Positions 44,670-52,439 of a DNA stretch of 64,000 bases are shown here, piece after piece. Where the stretch lies: the NCBI GenBank assembly GCA_965277745.1, contig OZ255837.1, positions 1,116,001-1,180,000 of the forward strand. Direction: 5' to 3'. The stretch comes from G965277745 sp965277745 (lineage in GTDB: Bacteria > Pseudomonadota > Gammaproteobacteria > Cardiobacteriales > Cardiobacteriaceae). Position numbers and translations under genes: made by a program. The notes under the pieces were generated by a model. It saw only the letters and a program-made list of their open reading frames with translations. It was not told the DNA's origin and did no database searches. The stretch's first letter is position 1, and every line of letters starts with the position of its first letter.

Positions 44670-44765
44670 AGAAGAGATCAGACATGTCACCGCTCGTTTT
44701 TCCGAACGCTGAATCACGCCAGACCTTGGAAATCAATGGGTCCTGACCCTAAGGCGCTTATACTA

Positions 44766-45963
44766 GTCACCTGAATCTAAAGTTCGCCGCATAATGTTTG
44801 ATCAGCACGTTGGCAAAAGCGCCTGACGGAGGCCAGGATTTCATCAGCAGATTTCGTCCATTTGAAAGGCTTTGGGTTCTCGTTGTGGCACTGAATGAAT
44901 TTGGTGATATCGGCTTCCAGGGATTTGACAGAGGTATGCGCTCCCCGCTGTACCTGTTTGCGGGTGAGTTCGGCAAACCAACGCTCGACCTGATTGATCG
45001 ATGATGCCGATGTGGGGGTGAAGTGGAGGTGGTAGCGCGGTCGGCGGGCGAGCCACGCTTTGACCTCCTTGGTTTTGTGGGTGGCGTAATTGTCCATGAT
45101 GATATGGATATCCAGATCATCGGGCATATTGGCGTCGATTTCCTTCAGAAAGGACAGAAACTCTTTGGCCCTGTGGCGCTTGTAGCATTTCCCGATCACA
45201 AAGCCGCTGGCCACGTCGAGAGCCGCGAACAGCGATGTCGTGCCATGACGCACATAATCGTGGGTCTGCCGTTCGGGGATGCCGGGGGCCATTGGCAGAA
45301 TGGGTTGGGAGCGGTCCAATGCCTGGATCTGGCTCTTCTCGTCAACGGACAACACCAAGGCCCGGTTGGGCGGCGAGAGATAGAGGCCGACGATATCGCG
45401 AACCTTCTCGACGAACAAAGGGTCACTGGACAGTTTGAAGGTATCGCTGCGATGGGGTTGGAGGCCAAAGGCATTCCAAATGCGGCGGATCGTCGTGTGT
45501 GACAGGCCTGTTTCCTTCGCCATCGAACGGATGGACCAATGGGTGGCGTCACGGGGCTTGCTGTGCAATGTCCGTTCAATGACCGCCGCGACCTGATCGT
45601 CTTCAACTGTGCGCGGGCGGCCGGGGCGTGCCTCATCGAGAAGGCCGTCCACACGATCCTTGACGAACCGCCGCCGCCACTTGCCCACCGTGTGCTCGTG
45701 AAATCCGAGCTCGGCTCCAACCTCCTTGCTCGAAAGCCCGTCGGCGCAACGCAGGACCATCCGGTATCGATCGGAAAAAGAACGGGGAGCCCGGTGTCGC
45801 CGAACCTGACGCTCAAGGTAGTCACGCTCCTCAGAACTCAAAACCAATGGCGGTGATGGCCGCCCCTTTCTGCCTGGCATAAAACACCCTCCGGGATAGT
45901 CAAACGTCCCAGAGTCTATGTCTCCTCAATCAATTTATGAAGCGATTTTCAGTTCCATATGAC
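44766..45963 (-). mobile_element. IS630-family insertion sequence, apparently complete
   Basis: About 1198 bp carrying one transposase on the minus strand. Left end GTCACCTGAATCTAAAGTT (from 44766) and the complement of the right end GTCATATGGAACTGAAAAT (from 45963 inward) match at 18 of the first 27 positions, forming imperfect terminal inverted repeats. Both ends are flanked by TA (44764-44765 and 45964-45965), the target duplication expected for IS630/Tc1-mariner elements. Its right TA is also the flank of the adjacent IS5-family element. Confidence 0.8.
44777..45880 (-). CDS. IS630-family transposase, intact
   Basis: 367 residues with no interruption. The N-terminal part has helix-turn-helix domains (GLSSKEVGAELGFHEHTVGK; GLSHTTIRRIWNAFGL) and the DDE catalytic core shows all three acids: LSVDEKSQIQALDRSQP, HIIMDNYATHKT and SINQVERWFAELTRK. 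It cuts and pastes the element into TA sites. The stop codon lies within the left inverted repeat. As the only undamaged transposase in this cluster it is probably the most recent arrival and may still be active. Confidence 0.93.
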   Translation of the reverse strand: MPGRKGRPSPPLVLSSEERDYLERQVRRHRAPRSFSDRYRMVLRCADGLSSKEVGAELGFHEHTVGKWRRRFVKDRVDGLLDEARPGRPRTVEDDQVAAVIERTLHSKPRDATHWSIRSMAKETGLSHTTIRRIWNAFGLQPHRSDTFKLSSDPLFVEKVRDIVGLYLSPPNRALVLSVDEKSQIQALDRSQPILPMAPGIPERQTHDYVRHGTTSLFAALDVASGFVIGKCYKRHRAKEFLSFLKEIDANMPDDLDIHIIMDNYATHKTKEVKAWLARRPRYHLHFTPTSASSINQVERWFAELTRKQVQRGAHTSVKSLEADITKFIQCHNENPKPFKWTKSADEILASVRRFCQRADQTLCGEL

Positions 45964-45965
45964 TA

Positions 45966-46783
45966 GGGCGTGTTGACATTATTTATTTTAATCAAATGAT
46001 GTTATTCTCTTTAGATGAAAAGCATTACGCAAGAACAATATCAATGACTCCATCCTTACCTTCCCGTTCAGCGCGGTAAGGTATCGATAGCGAATCCGAC
46101 CCTGATCAACGCCGTTTTGTATGTCGCTGAGAATGGCTGTAAATGGCGGGCTTTACCCAGAGAATTCGGCAATTGGAACACGATTTACGTGCGTATTCGC
46201 CGTTGGGCGGAAAACGGTGTTTTAGACCGTCTGTTCGAAGCCCTTCAGAGACATCACATCATCCGTATCCGCATTGATTGTCTTGGTTTGGATAGCACAT
46301 CGATCAAAGTGCACCCCGATGCCATGGGGGCATTAAAAAAAACGGCCCACAGTCGATTGGCAAGTCAAGAGGTGGCTTAACCACAAAAATTCATCTGCTA
46401 TCCGCCAATGACAGATGCGCTCTGAGATTGAGCTTTTCCCCAGGCAATGCGCATGATGGTGTTGAAGGACGAAAGTTATTGTCTGATTGGGTCGATCGGC
46501 GACAAAACCTGCCCTTGGTGATGGATTGTGCTTATGAGGGAGACGAGACGCGCCGACTTGCGCTTGACTTTGGTTTTAAGCCTGTCGTTCCTCCCAAATC
46601 AAATCGCGTGAAGTCTTGGCAGTATGACAAAGAGATTTACAAACGACGTAATGAAATCGAGCGTCTTTTTCGCGGATTGAAGGCTTTAGACGGATATTTT
46701 CTCGCTTTGAGAAACTTGATATCATGTTCAAAGCATTCATCAAATTTCCCCTTATCATCGATATGATCAGTGTCAACAGGCCC
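45966..46783 (+). mobile_element. IS5-family element (IS427/IS1031-like), decayed
   Basis: 818 bp with terminal inverted repeats: left GGGCGTGTTGACA from 45966, right complement GGGCCTGTTGACA ending at 46783, 12 of 13 identical. It is flanked by CTA on the left and TAA on the right, in line with the short TA/TNA duplications of this IS group. The right end lies 6 bp before the trmB start codon, and the left end abuts the IS630 element. Confidence 0.75.
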
Positions 46784-46786
46784 TAA
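46015..46786 (+). pseudogene. IS5-family transposase pseudogene
   Basis: ATG 46015 gives MKSITQEQYQ then TGA at 46045-46047, probably a Trp codon lost before LHPYLPVQRGKV. The same frame continues with NGCKWRALPREFGNWNTIYV and DSTSIKVHPDAMGALKK, then needs a shift at eight A (about 46334-46341) to reach GGLTTKIHLLSAND, the DDE region with FSPGNAHDG and MDCAYEGDETR, and a further shift near 46680 to reach RRIFSRFEKLDIMFKAFI. A poly-A shift can be programmed in this IS group, but the stop and the second shift indicate decay. Confidence 0.8.
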
Positions 46787-46789
46787 GCG

Positions 46790-47479
46790 ATGACCGTCCG
46801 CAGTTTTGTATTACGCAAGGGGCGCATGACAGTGGCGCAGAAAAAAGCGCTCGAGACCCTGTGGCCGGTCTTTGGCGTCACGCTCGACGAACACAGCGCA
46901 AAGCTGGACAGCCGTGTCCTGTTCGGCGACCGCCGGAAACTGGTGCTTGAGATCGGCTTCGGCAATGGCGAATCGTTCGTGGAAATGGCGGGCCGGGCGC
47001 CGGAGAGTGGGTTTCTCGGCATAGAAGTTCATCCGCCGGGAATCGGTCACGCCCTGATACGAATCGCCGCAGAAGGGCTCGACAACGTTCGCCTGATCCG
47101 TGCGGACGCGGTCGAGGTGTTGGCCGATCATATTCGTGACACCAGTCTGTCCCGGGTGCAGGTTTATTTTCCCGATCCGTGGCCGAAGGCGCGTCATCAC
47201 AAGCGGCGCCTGATCCAGAAACCGTTCATCGATTGCCTCCATCGTAAGCTTGGCTGCGACGGTGAACTACATTGCGCGACGGACTGGCGAGAATACGCCG
47301 AATCGATGCGCGGTCTCCTCCTGCGCGATATCGACTGGCGTAATCTCGGTGGGACGGATGGATTTTCCCCCCGCCCCGAATGGCGCCCGCAGACCAAATT
47401 CGAACGGCGCGGACTGAGCAAGGGTCACCAAGTGTGGGATCTGCGCTATCGGGTGGAAAAACTGCCGCGGCAAGCATAG
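46790..47479 (+). CDS. trmB: tRNA (guanine-N7-)-methyltransferase
   Basis: TrmB methylates N7 of G46 in the variable loop of several tRNAs. From ATG 46790 the protein has 229 residues (239 in E. coli). The SAM motif is LVLEIGFGNGES (51-62) and the family signature VYFPDPWPKARHHKRR spans 125-140, followed by DGELHCATDWREYAE. The N-terminus MTVRSFVLRKGRMT begins right at the conserved RSFV segment, whereas relatives have 10-20 residues before it; the IS5 end lies 6 bp upstream, so the original start, ribosome site and promoter may have been replaced. No Shine-Dalgarno is visible. The catalytic part is complete. Confidence 0.93.
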   Translation: MTVRSFVLRKGRMTVAQKKALETLWPVFGVTLDEHSAKLDSRVLFGDRRKLVLEIGFGNGESFVEMAGRAPESGFLGIEVHPPGIGHALIRIAAEGLDNVRLIRADAVEVLADHIRDTSLSRVQVYFPDPWPKARHHKRRLIQKPFIDCLHRKLGCDGELHCATDWREYAESMRGLLLRDIDWRNLGGTDGFSPRPEWRPQTKFERRGLSKGHQVWDLRYRVEKLPRQA

Positions 47480-47593
47480 CCTCGCGCCTCGCGTAGGCCA
47501 CGTTTGCCTCGGAAAAACGGCGGCGGGAAATCTTCCGCTCATGCCGATTGCGGGCGCGGTATAATGCGGGCTATTTGCCGTTACGGGCCTTTT

Positions 47594-48961
47594 ATGCGCC
47601 AGAGATTCAAACACGTCTACATAGAAACGCACGGCTGCCAGATGAACGAATACGATTCGGCGAGCATGTTGGCGGTACTTAAGGATTCGCATGGTATTAC
47701 CCCGGTTTCCTCCGCGCAGGAGGCCGATATCTTGCTCCTTAACACATGCTCGATTCGTGAGAAAGCACAGGAAAAAGTGTTTTCCCAGTTGGGTCGCTGG
47801 CGCCCGTTGAAAGCGCAAAAGCCGCATATGATCATCGCCGTCGGCGGCTGCGTTGCTTCCCAGGAAGGCGAGGCGTTGCGGGCTCGGGCGCCGGAAGTGG
47901 ATGTCGTCTTTGGGCCGCAAACCCTGCACCGTCTTCCCCATCTGATCAGCGAGGCGCAAGAAAAGCGTACCGGCGTGGTCGATGTCTCTTTCCCGGAAAT
48001 CGAGAAATTCGATCACCTGCCGCAACCGCGTGCCGAAGGGCCGAGCGCCTTCGTTTCCGTGATGGAAGGCTGTTCCAAATATTGCACGTTTTGCGTAGTG
48101 CCCTATACCCGTGGCGAAGAAGTCAGCCGTCCGTTCGACGACGTGATCGCCGAATGCGCAGGCCTCGCCGCGCAGGGCGTGCGCGAGATCCATTTGCTCG
48201 GACAAAACGTCAACGCCTACCGCGGCGAGATGGAAGACGGCGACAATGCCGATTTGGCGCTGCTCATCGAGTATGTCGCGGCGATCGACGGGATCGACCG
48301 GATTCGTTTCACCACCTCGCATCCGGTGGAATTCTCCGCCAGCTTGATCGAGGTTTACGGCCGCGTACCACAGTTGGTCGGTCATTTGCATCTGCCGGTG
48401 CAAAGCGGCTCGAACAAAATACTTGCCCTAATGAAGCGCGGGCATAAGGTCGAGGAGTACAAGGCCAAGCTCTCGCGCATCCGCGCGTTGCGTCCCGGAA
48501 TCAGCTTCTCTTCGGATTTCATCGTCGGGTTTCCGGGAGAAGAAGACGAGGATTTCGCCGCGACGATGCGCTTGATCGACGAGGTCGGTTATGACACCTC
48601 GTTCAGTTTTCTCTACAGCCCGCGCCCGGGCACGCCGGCGGTGACGATGCCCGACCGGCTCGCGACGGAAGTCAAGAAAGCGCGTCTCGCCCGCTTGCAA
48701 AGCCGCATCGCCGAGCGCGCGGCGGAGATTTCTGCCGCCATGGTCGGAAGCGAGCAATGGGTGCTCGTGGATCGGGTGGCGAAGAAACATGAAAACGAAG
48801 TCGCCGGACGCACGGAAAACAACCGAGTGGTCAATTTTCAGGCGCCGAAAGCGCTGATTGGGCGCTTTGCCAGGGTCAAGATCACCGCGGCTTACCGCAA
48901 TTCCCTGCGCGGTCGTCTCGTTGTCGCCGAGGAAAGTGGTGTCGTGGCGCCTTGCGTATGA
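47594..48961 (+). CDS. miaB: tRNA-2-methylthio-N6-dimethylallyladenosine synthase
   Basis: MiaB adds a methylthio group to i6A37 next to the anticodon, using two 4Fe-4S clusters and SAM. I start at ATG 47594 (MRQRFKHVYIETHGCQMNE), 455 residues (474 in E. coli); the 30 codons upstream are not MiaB-like. The auxiliary cluster cysteines are C15, C52 and C86, and the radical-SAM motif CSKYCTFC gives C160, C164 and C167. A C-terminal TRAM domain follows after 380. A TATAAT at 47560-47565 may be its -10. It begins the conserved miaB-phoH-ybeY order. Confidence 0.95.
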   Translation: MRQRFKHVYIETHGCQMNEYDSASMLAVLKDSHGITPVSSAQEADILLLNTCSIREKAQEKVFSQLGRWRPLKAQKPHMIIAVGGCVASQEGEALRARAPEVDVVFGPQTLHRLPHLISEAQEKRTGVVDVSFPEIEKFDHLPQPRAEGPSAFVSVMEGCSKYCTFCVVPYTRGEEVSRPFDDVIAECAGLAAQGVREIHLLGQNVNAYRGEMEDGDNADLALLIEYVAAIDGIDRIRFTTSHPVEFSASLIEVYGRVPQLVGHLHLPVQSGSNKILALMKRGHKVEEYKAKLSRIRALRPGISFSSDFIVGFPGEEDEDFAATMRLIDEVGYDTSFSFLYSPRPGTPAVTMPDRLATEVKKARLARLQSRIAERAAEISAAMVGSEQWVLVDRVAKKHENEVAGRTENNRVVNFQAPKALIGRFARVKITAAYRNSLRGRLVVAEESGVVAPCV

Positions 48962-49014
48962 GGCGGCGGATCTCGCCGCGCAAATGTCGTGACGAGAATG
49001 GGTACCGCGGTTGT

Positions 49015-49042
49015 TTGCAAGCGCGTCTCGCTTTGCCATAAT
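49015..49042 (+). promoter_or_regulatory. Promoter before phoH (ybeZ)
   Basis: TTGCAA at 49015-49020 and CATAAT at 49037-49042 with a 16-bp spacer, 26 bp before the phoH ATG and about 54 bp after miaB. Reasonable sigma-70 match; not tested. Confidence 0.5.
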
Positions 49043-49068
49043 GAAGGTTTCCACGATTCAGGATAGGC

Positions 49069-50037
49069 ATGCACGATACCCTTTCTTTTCAACTCGAGCC
49101 GCAGGACCAACAACGTCTGGCCGAACTCGGTGGACAAATGAATTGCCATTTCCAGCTGATTGAACGGCAGTTGCAGGTGGAGATCAACAATCGCGCCCAT
49201 CTCTTTCAAATAAAGGGAGAAGAGGGCCGACTCGCGCAGGCGCGCTCTGTAGTCGAACAACTCTACGCGCAAACAGGTGGTGCCGCCGCCCTCGATAAAG
49301 ATGACGTTCATCTGGCGCTGCGCGATGCCGGCGCGACCTTTTCGAGCGAAATGCGGGCCAAAGGCGAGGAAAGGGACATTGGCATCGAAACCAAACGCGG
49401 TAGGATCGGTGGTCGCGGTTCCAACCAACGGCGCTATCTCGAGCGCATTTTTTCTCATGCGATGAATTTCGCTATCGGCCCCGCAGGCACCGGCAAAACC
49501 TATCTGGCGGTCGCCGCCGCGGTGTCTTATCTGACCGAGAGCAAGGTGCGCAAGCTGGTACTGGTGCGTCCGGCGGTCGAGGCGGGGGAACGTCTCGGTT
49601 TTTTGCCGGGCGATATGGCCCAGAAAGTCGATCCGTATCTGCGTCCCTTGTATGATGCGCTAAACGAAATGCTCGGCGTGGACAGAGTCGTCAAGCTGAT
49701 CGAGCGGGGCGTGATTGAAATCGCGCCGCTCGCGTTTATGCGCGGACGCACGCTGAACGATGCGTTCATCATTCTCGACGAAGCGCAAAATACGACCGTC
49801 GAACAGATGAAAATGTTTCTGACCCGTCAAGGATTTGGTTCCACCGCCGTGGTCACCGGAGATATCAGCCAGATCGATTTGCCGAAAAACACGATGAGTG
49901 GTCTGCGTCATGCCCTGGCGGTCCTCGCAGGGGTGGCGGAAATTTCCTTTACCCGCTTCGAGGCCAGCGATGTGGTGCGTCATCCACTCGTCCAACGGAT
50001 TATCGAAGCCTATGAAAAAACAGCAGAAAAAGGATAA
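49069..50037 (+). CDS. ybeZ: PhoH-like ATPase (YbeZ)
   Basis: 322 residues (346 in E. coli YbeZ). Walker A is GPAGTGKT at 137-144 and Walker B is FIILDEAQ (233-240), followed by the conserved QNTTVEQMKMFLTR and VVTGDISQIDLP. The N-terminal 75 residues resemble a KH-like RNA-binding domain. YbeZ is thought to work with the endoribonuclease YbeY in rRNA maturation and ribosome quality control. ybeY follows after 5 bp, which supports the pairing. Cytoplasmic. Confidence 0.93.
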   Translation: MHDTLSFQLEPQDQQRLAELGGQMNCHFQLIERQLQVEINNRAHLFQIKGEEGRLAQARSVVEQLYAQTGGAAALDKDDVHLALRDAGATFSSEMRAKGEERDIGIETKRGRIGGRGSNQRRYLERIFSHAMNFAIGPAGTGKTYLAVAAAVSYLTESKVRKLVLVRPAVEAGERLGFLPGDMAQKVDPYLRPLYDALNEMLGVDRVVKLIERGVIEIAPLAFMRGRTLNDAFIILDEAQNTTVEQMKMFLTRQGFGSTAVVTGDISQIDLPKNTMSGLRHALAVLAGVAEISFTRFEASDVVRHPLVQRIIEAYEKTAEKG

Positions 50038-50042
50038 GGTAA

Positions 50043-50507
50043 GTGGTAACGCCGCTAGTTCTCGATTATCAGATTGAAAAGGCCTGCGATGCTTGGCTGT
50101 ATCCGGCCAAAAAACGGCTTCAGCGCTGGTTGAACACGGCGCTCGAGGTGCTCGCTATTGAGGAAGCGCTGGAAGTGACGATTCGTCTTGTCAGCGACGA
50201 AGAGATTACCGAGTTGAACAAGAAATACCGTCATCAGGCGGGCGCGACCAATGTGCTGTCTTTTCCCTGTGCCTGGGGCGTGCCGGAAAAACCACGCCTG
50301 CTCGGCGATATTGTCATTGCCATCGCCGTGGTTAACGAAGAAGCGAAGAGGCAGAAGAAAAAAATGGAAGACCATTGGGCGCATATCGCCATCCACGGCT
50401 TTTTGCATTTGCTCGGCTATGATCATTGCGAAGCGGAGGAAGCCGAAATCATGGAAAATCTGGAAGGCAGGATTCTCGCGGAACTCGGTTTCGCCAACAA
50501 GAAGTGA
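50043..50507 (+). CDS. ybeY: Endoribonuclease YbeY, GTG start
   Basis: 154 residues, typical. The metal-binding motif HGFLHLLGYDH places H118, H122 and H128; upstream NVLSFP and GDIVIA are also conserved. YbeY takes part in 16S rRNA 3' maturation, rRNA quality control with RNase R, and stress survival. Translation is read from GTG 50043 (MVTPLVLDYQIEKACD) behind AAGG; no in-frame ATG gives a better N-terminus. The stop overlaps the next start by one base. Confidence 0.95.
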   Translation: MVTPLVLDYQIEKACDAWLYPAKKRLQRWLNTALEVLAIEEALEVTIRLVSDEEITELNKKYRHQAGATNVLSFPCAWGVPEKPRLLGDIVIAIAVVNEEAKRQKKKMEDHWAHIAIHGFLHLLGYDHCEAEEAEIMENLEGRILAELGFANKK

Positions 50508-51403
50508 TGGCGGCGAGTTTTTTTGCCCTGCTCGACGATATCACCACTTTGATGGACGATGTCGCGACGATGACCAAAGTCGCGACGAAAAATACTGTCG
50601 GCGTGCTTGGCGATGACCTTGCGCTCAATGCCAATCAACTGACCGGGCTATCTCCCCAACGCGAGCTGCCGGTTGTCTGGGCGGTTGTCAAAGGCTCTTT
50701 GCTGAACAAGCTGATCTTGGTCCCCGTCGCCCTGCTGCTGAGCGCCTTTCTGCCCAGTTTGATCGTCTACTTGTTGCTCTTCGGCGGTCTCTTCCTGTGT
50801 TTCGAAGGGGCGGAGAAACTGTTTGCCTGGTGCTTCGCCGAACAGAGACATGCCAGGCCGGCGACTTGCCGCGATCCCATCGCCTTCGAAAAGACGAAGA
50901 TCCGTACCGCGGTGAGAACCGATTTCATCCTCTCCGCCGAAATCGTTGTGATCTCGCTCGGCATTTTGCAGGAACAGAACAAGCCGTTGGGTGAATTGGC
51001 GATCGCCCTCGCTTGCCTTGCGTTGCTCTTGACTTTCGCCGTCTACGGCGCGGTCGCCCTGATCGTCAAGCTCGACGATATCGGTTTGCGTTGGGCAGAG
51101 CGTTCTCACGGCGCGCTCGCGGCGATTGGGCGCGGGCTTCTGTGGTTTGCGCCGAAGCTGCTCAAGGCATTGACGATTATCGGCACGATTGCGATGTTCG
51201 TCGTCGGCGGACATATCTGGAGCGCGCATGTGCCGGTCATCGCCCATCTGTTGCATCGTGCAGTGGAGGCGCTGCCGCACGCCTGGCAGGCGGTCGGCGA
51301 GTACGGGCTGGAAATTCTCGTCGGTCTGGTTATCGGGCACTCGGCGCTGGTGATCGTTCATCCGCTGATCCTGCTTGTGAACAAGCGGCGCCTTCATCGC
51401 TAG
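50507..51403 (+). CDS. DUF808-family inner-membrane protein (YedI-like)
   Basis: 298 residues from ATG 50507, overlapping the ybeY stop by one base. The start MAASFFALLDDITTLMDDVA and KNTVGVLGDDLALNANQLTG are the DUF808 signature, and five or more hydrophobic helices follow (about 65-95, 140-165, 180-205, 225-250, 270-292). No enzymatic motif is seen and the function of the family is unknown. In E. coli the gene after ybeY is ybeX/corC, then lnt; here DUF808 takes that place, coupled in translation. A structural membrane role linked to ion or envelope control is speculation. Confidence 0.85.
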   Translation: MAASFFALLDDITTLMDDVATMTKVATKNTVGVLGDDLALNANQLTGLSPQRELPVVWAVVKGSLLNKLILVPVALLLSAFLPSLIVYLLLFGGLFLCFEGAEKLFAWCFAEQRHARPATCRDPIAFEKTKIRTAVRTDFILSAEIVVISLGILQEQNKPLGELAIALACLALLLTFAVYGAVALIVKLDDIGLRWAERSHGALAAIGRGLLWFAPKLLKALTIIGTIAMFVVGGHIWSAHVPVIAHLLHRAVEALPHAWQAVGEYGLEILVGLVIGHSALVIVHPLILLVNKRRLHR

Positions 51404-51439
51404 TCGCGCGGACTTGTCATCGTCCGCTGCGCACGCGCT

Positions 51440-51736
51440 TTAGGCCCGAGGCAGGGAATATCGATCCTTTTCCGCATTGCGGCGGTAGAAAACCGCCACG
51501 TGGCCGATTTTTTGCACGCACTCGGCCTGTTGCCTCTTGCCAATCTCATCGATCATCGCCTCTTGCTTCTCATCACGCGATCGCGAGAACTTGATTTTGA
51601 CCAGTTCGTGGGCTTCCAGCGCGATATCGATTTCTTTGTGTACCGCCGCTGTCAGTCCGCGCGCACCGATCCTGACGAACGGATGGAGAGCATGGGCGGC
51701 GGATTGCAGGAAGCGAATTTGGGGTTTACTCGGCAT
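51440..51736 (-). CDS. yhbY: RNA-binding protein YhbY (CRM domain)
   Basis: 98 residues (97 in E. coli), a single CRM domain. It begins MPSKPQIRFLQSAAHALHPF, has the GxxG-type loop as RIGARGLTAAV and the family's ELVKIKFSRSRDEK. YhbY associates with pre-50S particles and takes part in large-subunit assembly. It is divergent from rlmE, another 50S maturation gene, with 46 bp between the two starts; the same yhbY/rlmE/ftsH arrangement occurs in E. coli. Confidence 0.94.
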   Translation of the reverse strand: MPSKPQIRFLQSAAHALHPFVRIGARGLTAAVHKEIDIALEAHELVKIKFSRSRDEKQEAMIDEIGKRQQAECVQKIGHVAVFYRRNAEKDRYSLPRA

Positions 51737-51782
51737 CGGCGTATTCTATCACCTTCGGTCGTCCAGAATAATAGAACTTTCC

Positions 51783-52439
51783 ATGACACGTAGCAAAAGC
51801 AGCGGACGTTGGCTCAAAGAACATCGCGACGATCGCTATGTTCGGCAAGCCCGCAAGGAGGGCTATCGTTCGCGCGCGGTGTACAAGCTCGAGGAAATCC
51901 AGAAAAAGGACGGTATCATTCGTCCGGGCATGGTCGTTGTCGAACTCGGCGCGGCCCCCGGGGGTTGGTCGCAGTATGTCGCAAATTCGCTCCAGGGCAA
52001 GGGGCGCGTCATTGCCCTCGATGTTTTGCCGATGAAGGCGCTTGCCGGGGTGACTGTCATTCAAGGTGATTTCCGCGAGCAGACGACTCTGGATGCGCTG
52101 CTTGCGGCGATCGGAGAGGATATTCACGTCGATCTGGTTCTTGCCGATATGGCACCGAACAGCAGTGGCTTGCGCAGCGTCGATCAAGCGAAAAGCATGT
52201 ATCTCGTGGAACTGGCAATGGCGTTTGCCTGTCAGCGACTGGCGCCCGGTGGAGATTTTCTCACCAAGGTGTTCCACGGCGCCGGCTTCGACATGTTGTT
52301 CAAAACCTTGAAAAATCAATTTCAGACCGTATTAACAAGAAAGCCGGCTGCGTCCCGGGCACGCAGCCTGGAAACCTATCTTCTTGCCAGAGCCTACAAG
52401 GGACCGCTGGCCAATCAACCAGAGAGGTTATCGCTTTGA
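51783..52439 (+). CDS. rlmE: 23S rRNA 2'-O-methyltransferase (U2552)
   Basis: RlmE (FtsJ/RrmJ) methylates the ribose of U2552 in the A loop of 23S rRNA on assembled 50S. I use ATG 51783 (MTRSKSSGRWLKEHRDDRY), 218 residues (209 in E. coli); the upstream open frame runs opposite yhbY. The K-D-K-E catalytic set is readable as K35 (SRAVYKLEE), D122 (LADMAPN), K162 (FLTKVFHG) and E197 (SLETYLLA); the SAM motif is VELGAAPGGWSQ. Its stop overlaps the ftsH start. Confidence 0.95.
   Translation: MTRSKSSGRWLKEHRDDRYVRQARKEGYRSRAVYKLEEIQKKDGIIRPGMVVVELGAAPGGWSQYVANSLQGKGRVIALDVLPMKALAGVTVIQGDFREQTTLDALLAAIGEDIHVDLVLADMAPNSSGLRSVDQAKSMYLVELAMAFACQRLAPGGDFLTKVFHGAGFDMLFKTLKNQFQTVLTRKPAASRARSLETYLLARAYKGPLANQPERLSL

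Noticed and set aside
46015..46380. Poly-A frame change in the IS5-like transposase as programmed frameshifting in an active element
   Set aside because: Possible for this IS group, but the upstream TGA and a second frame change near 46680 argue for decay.
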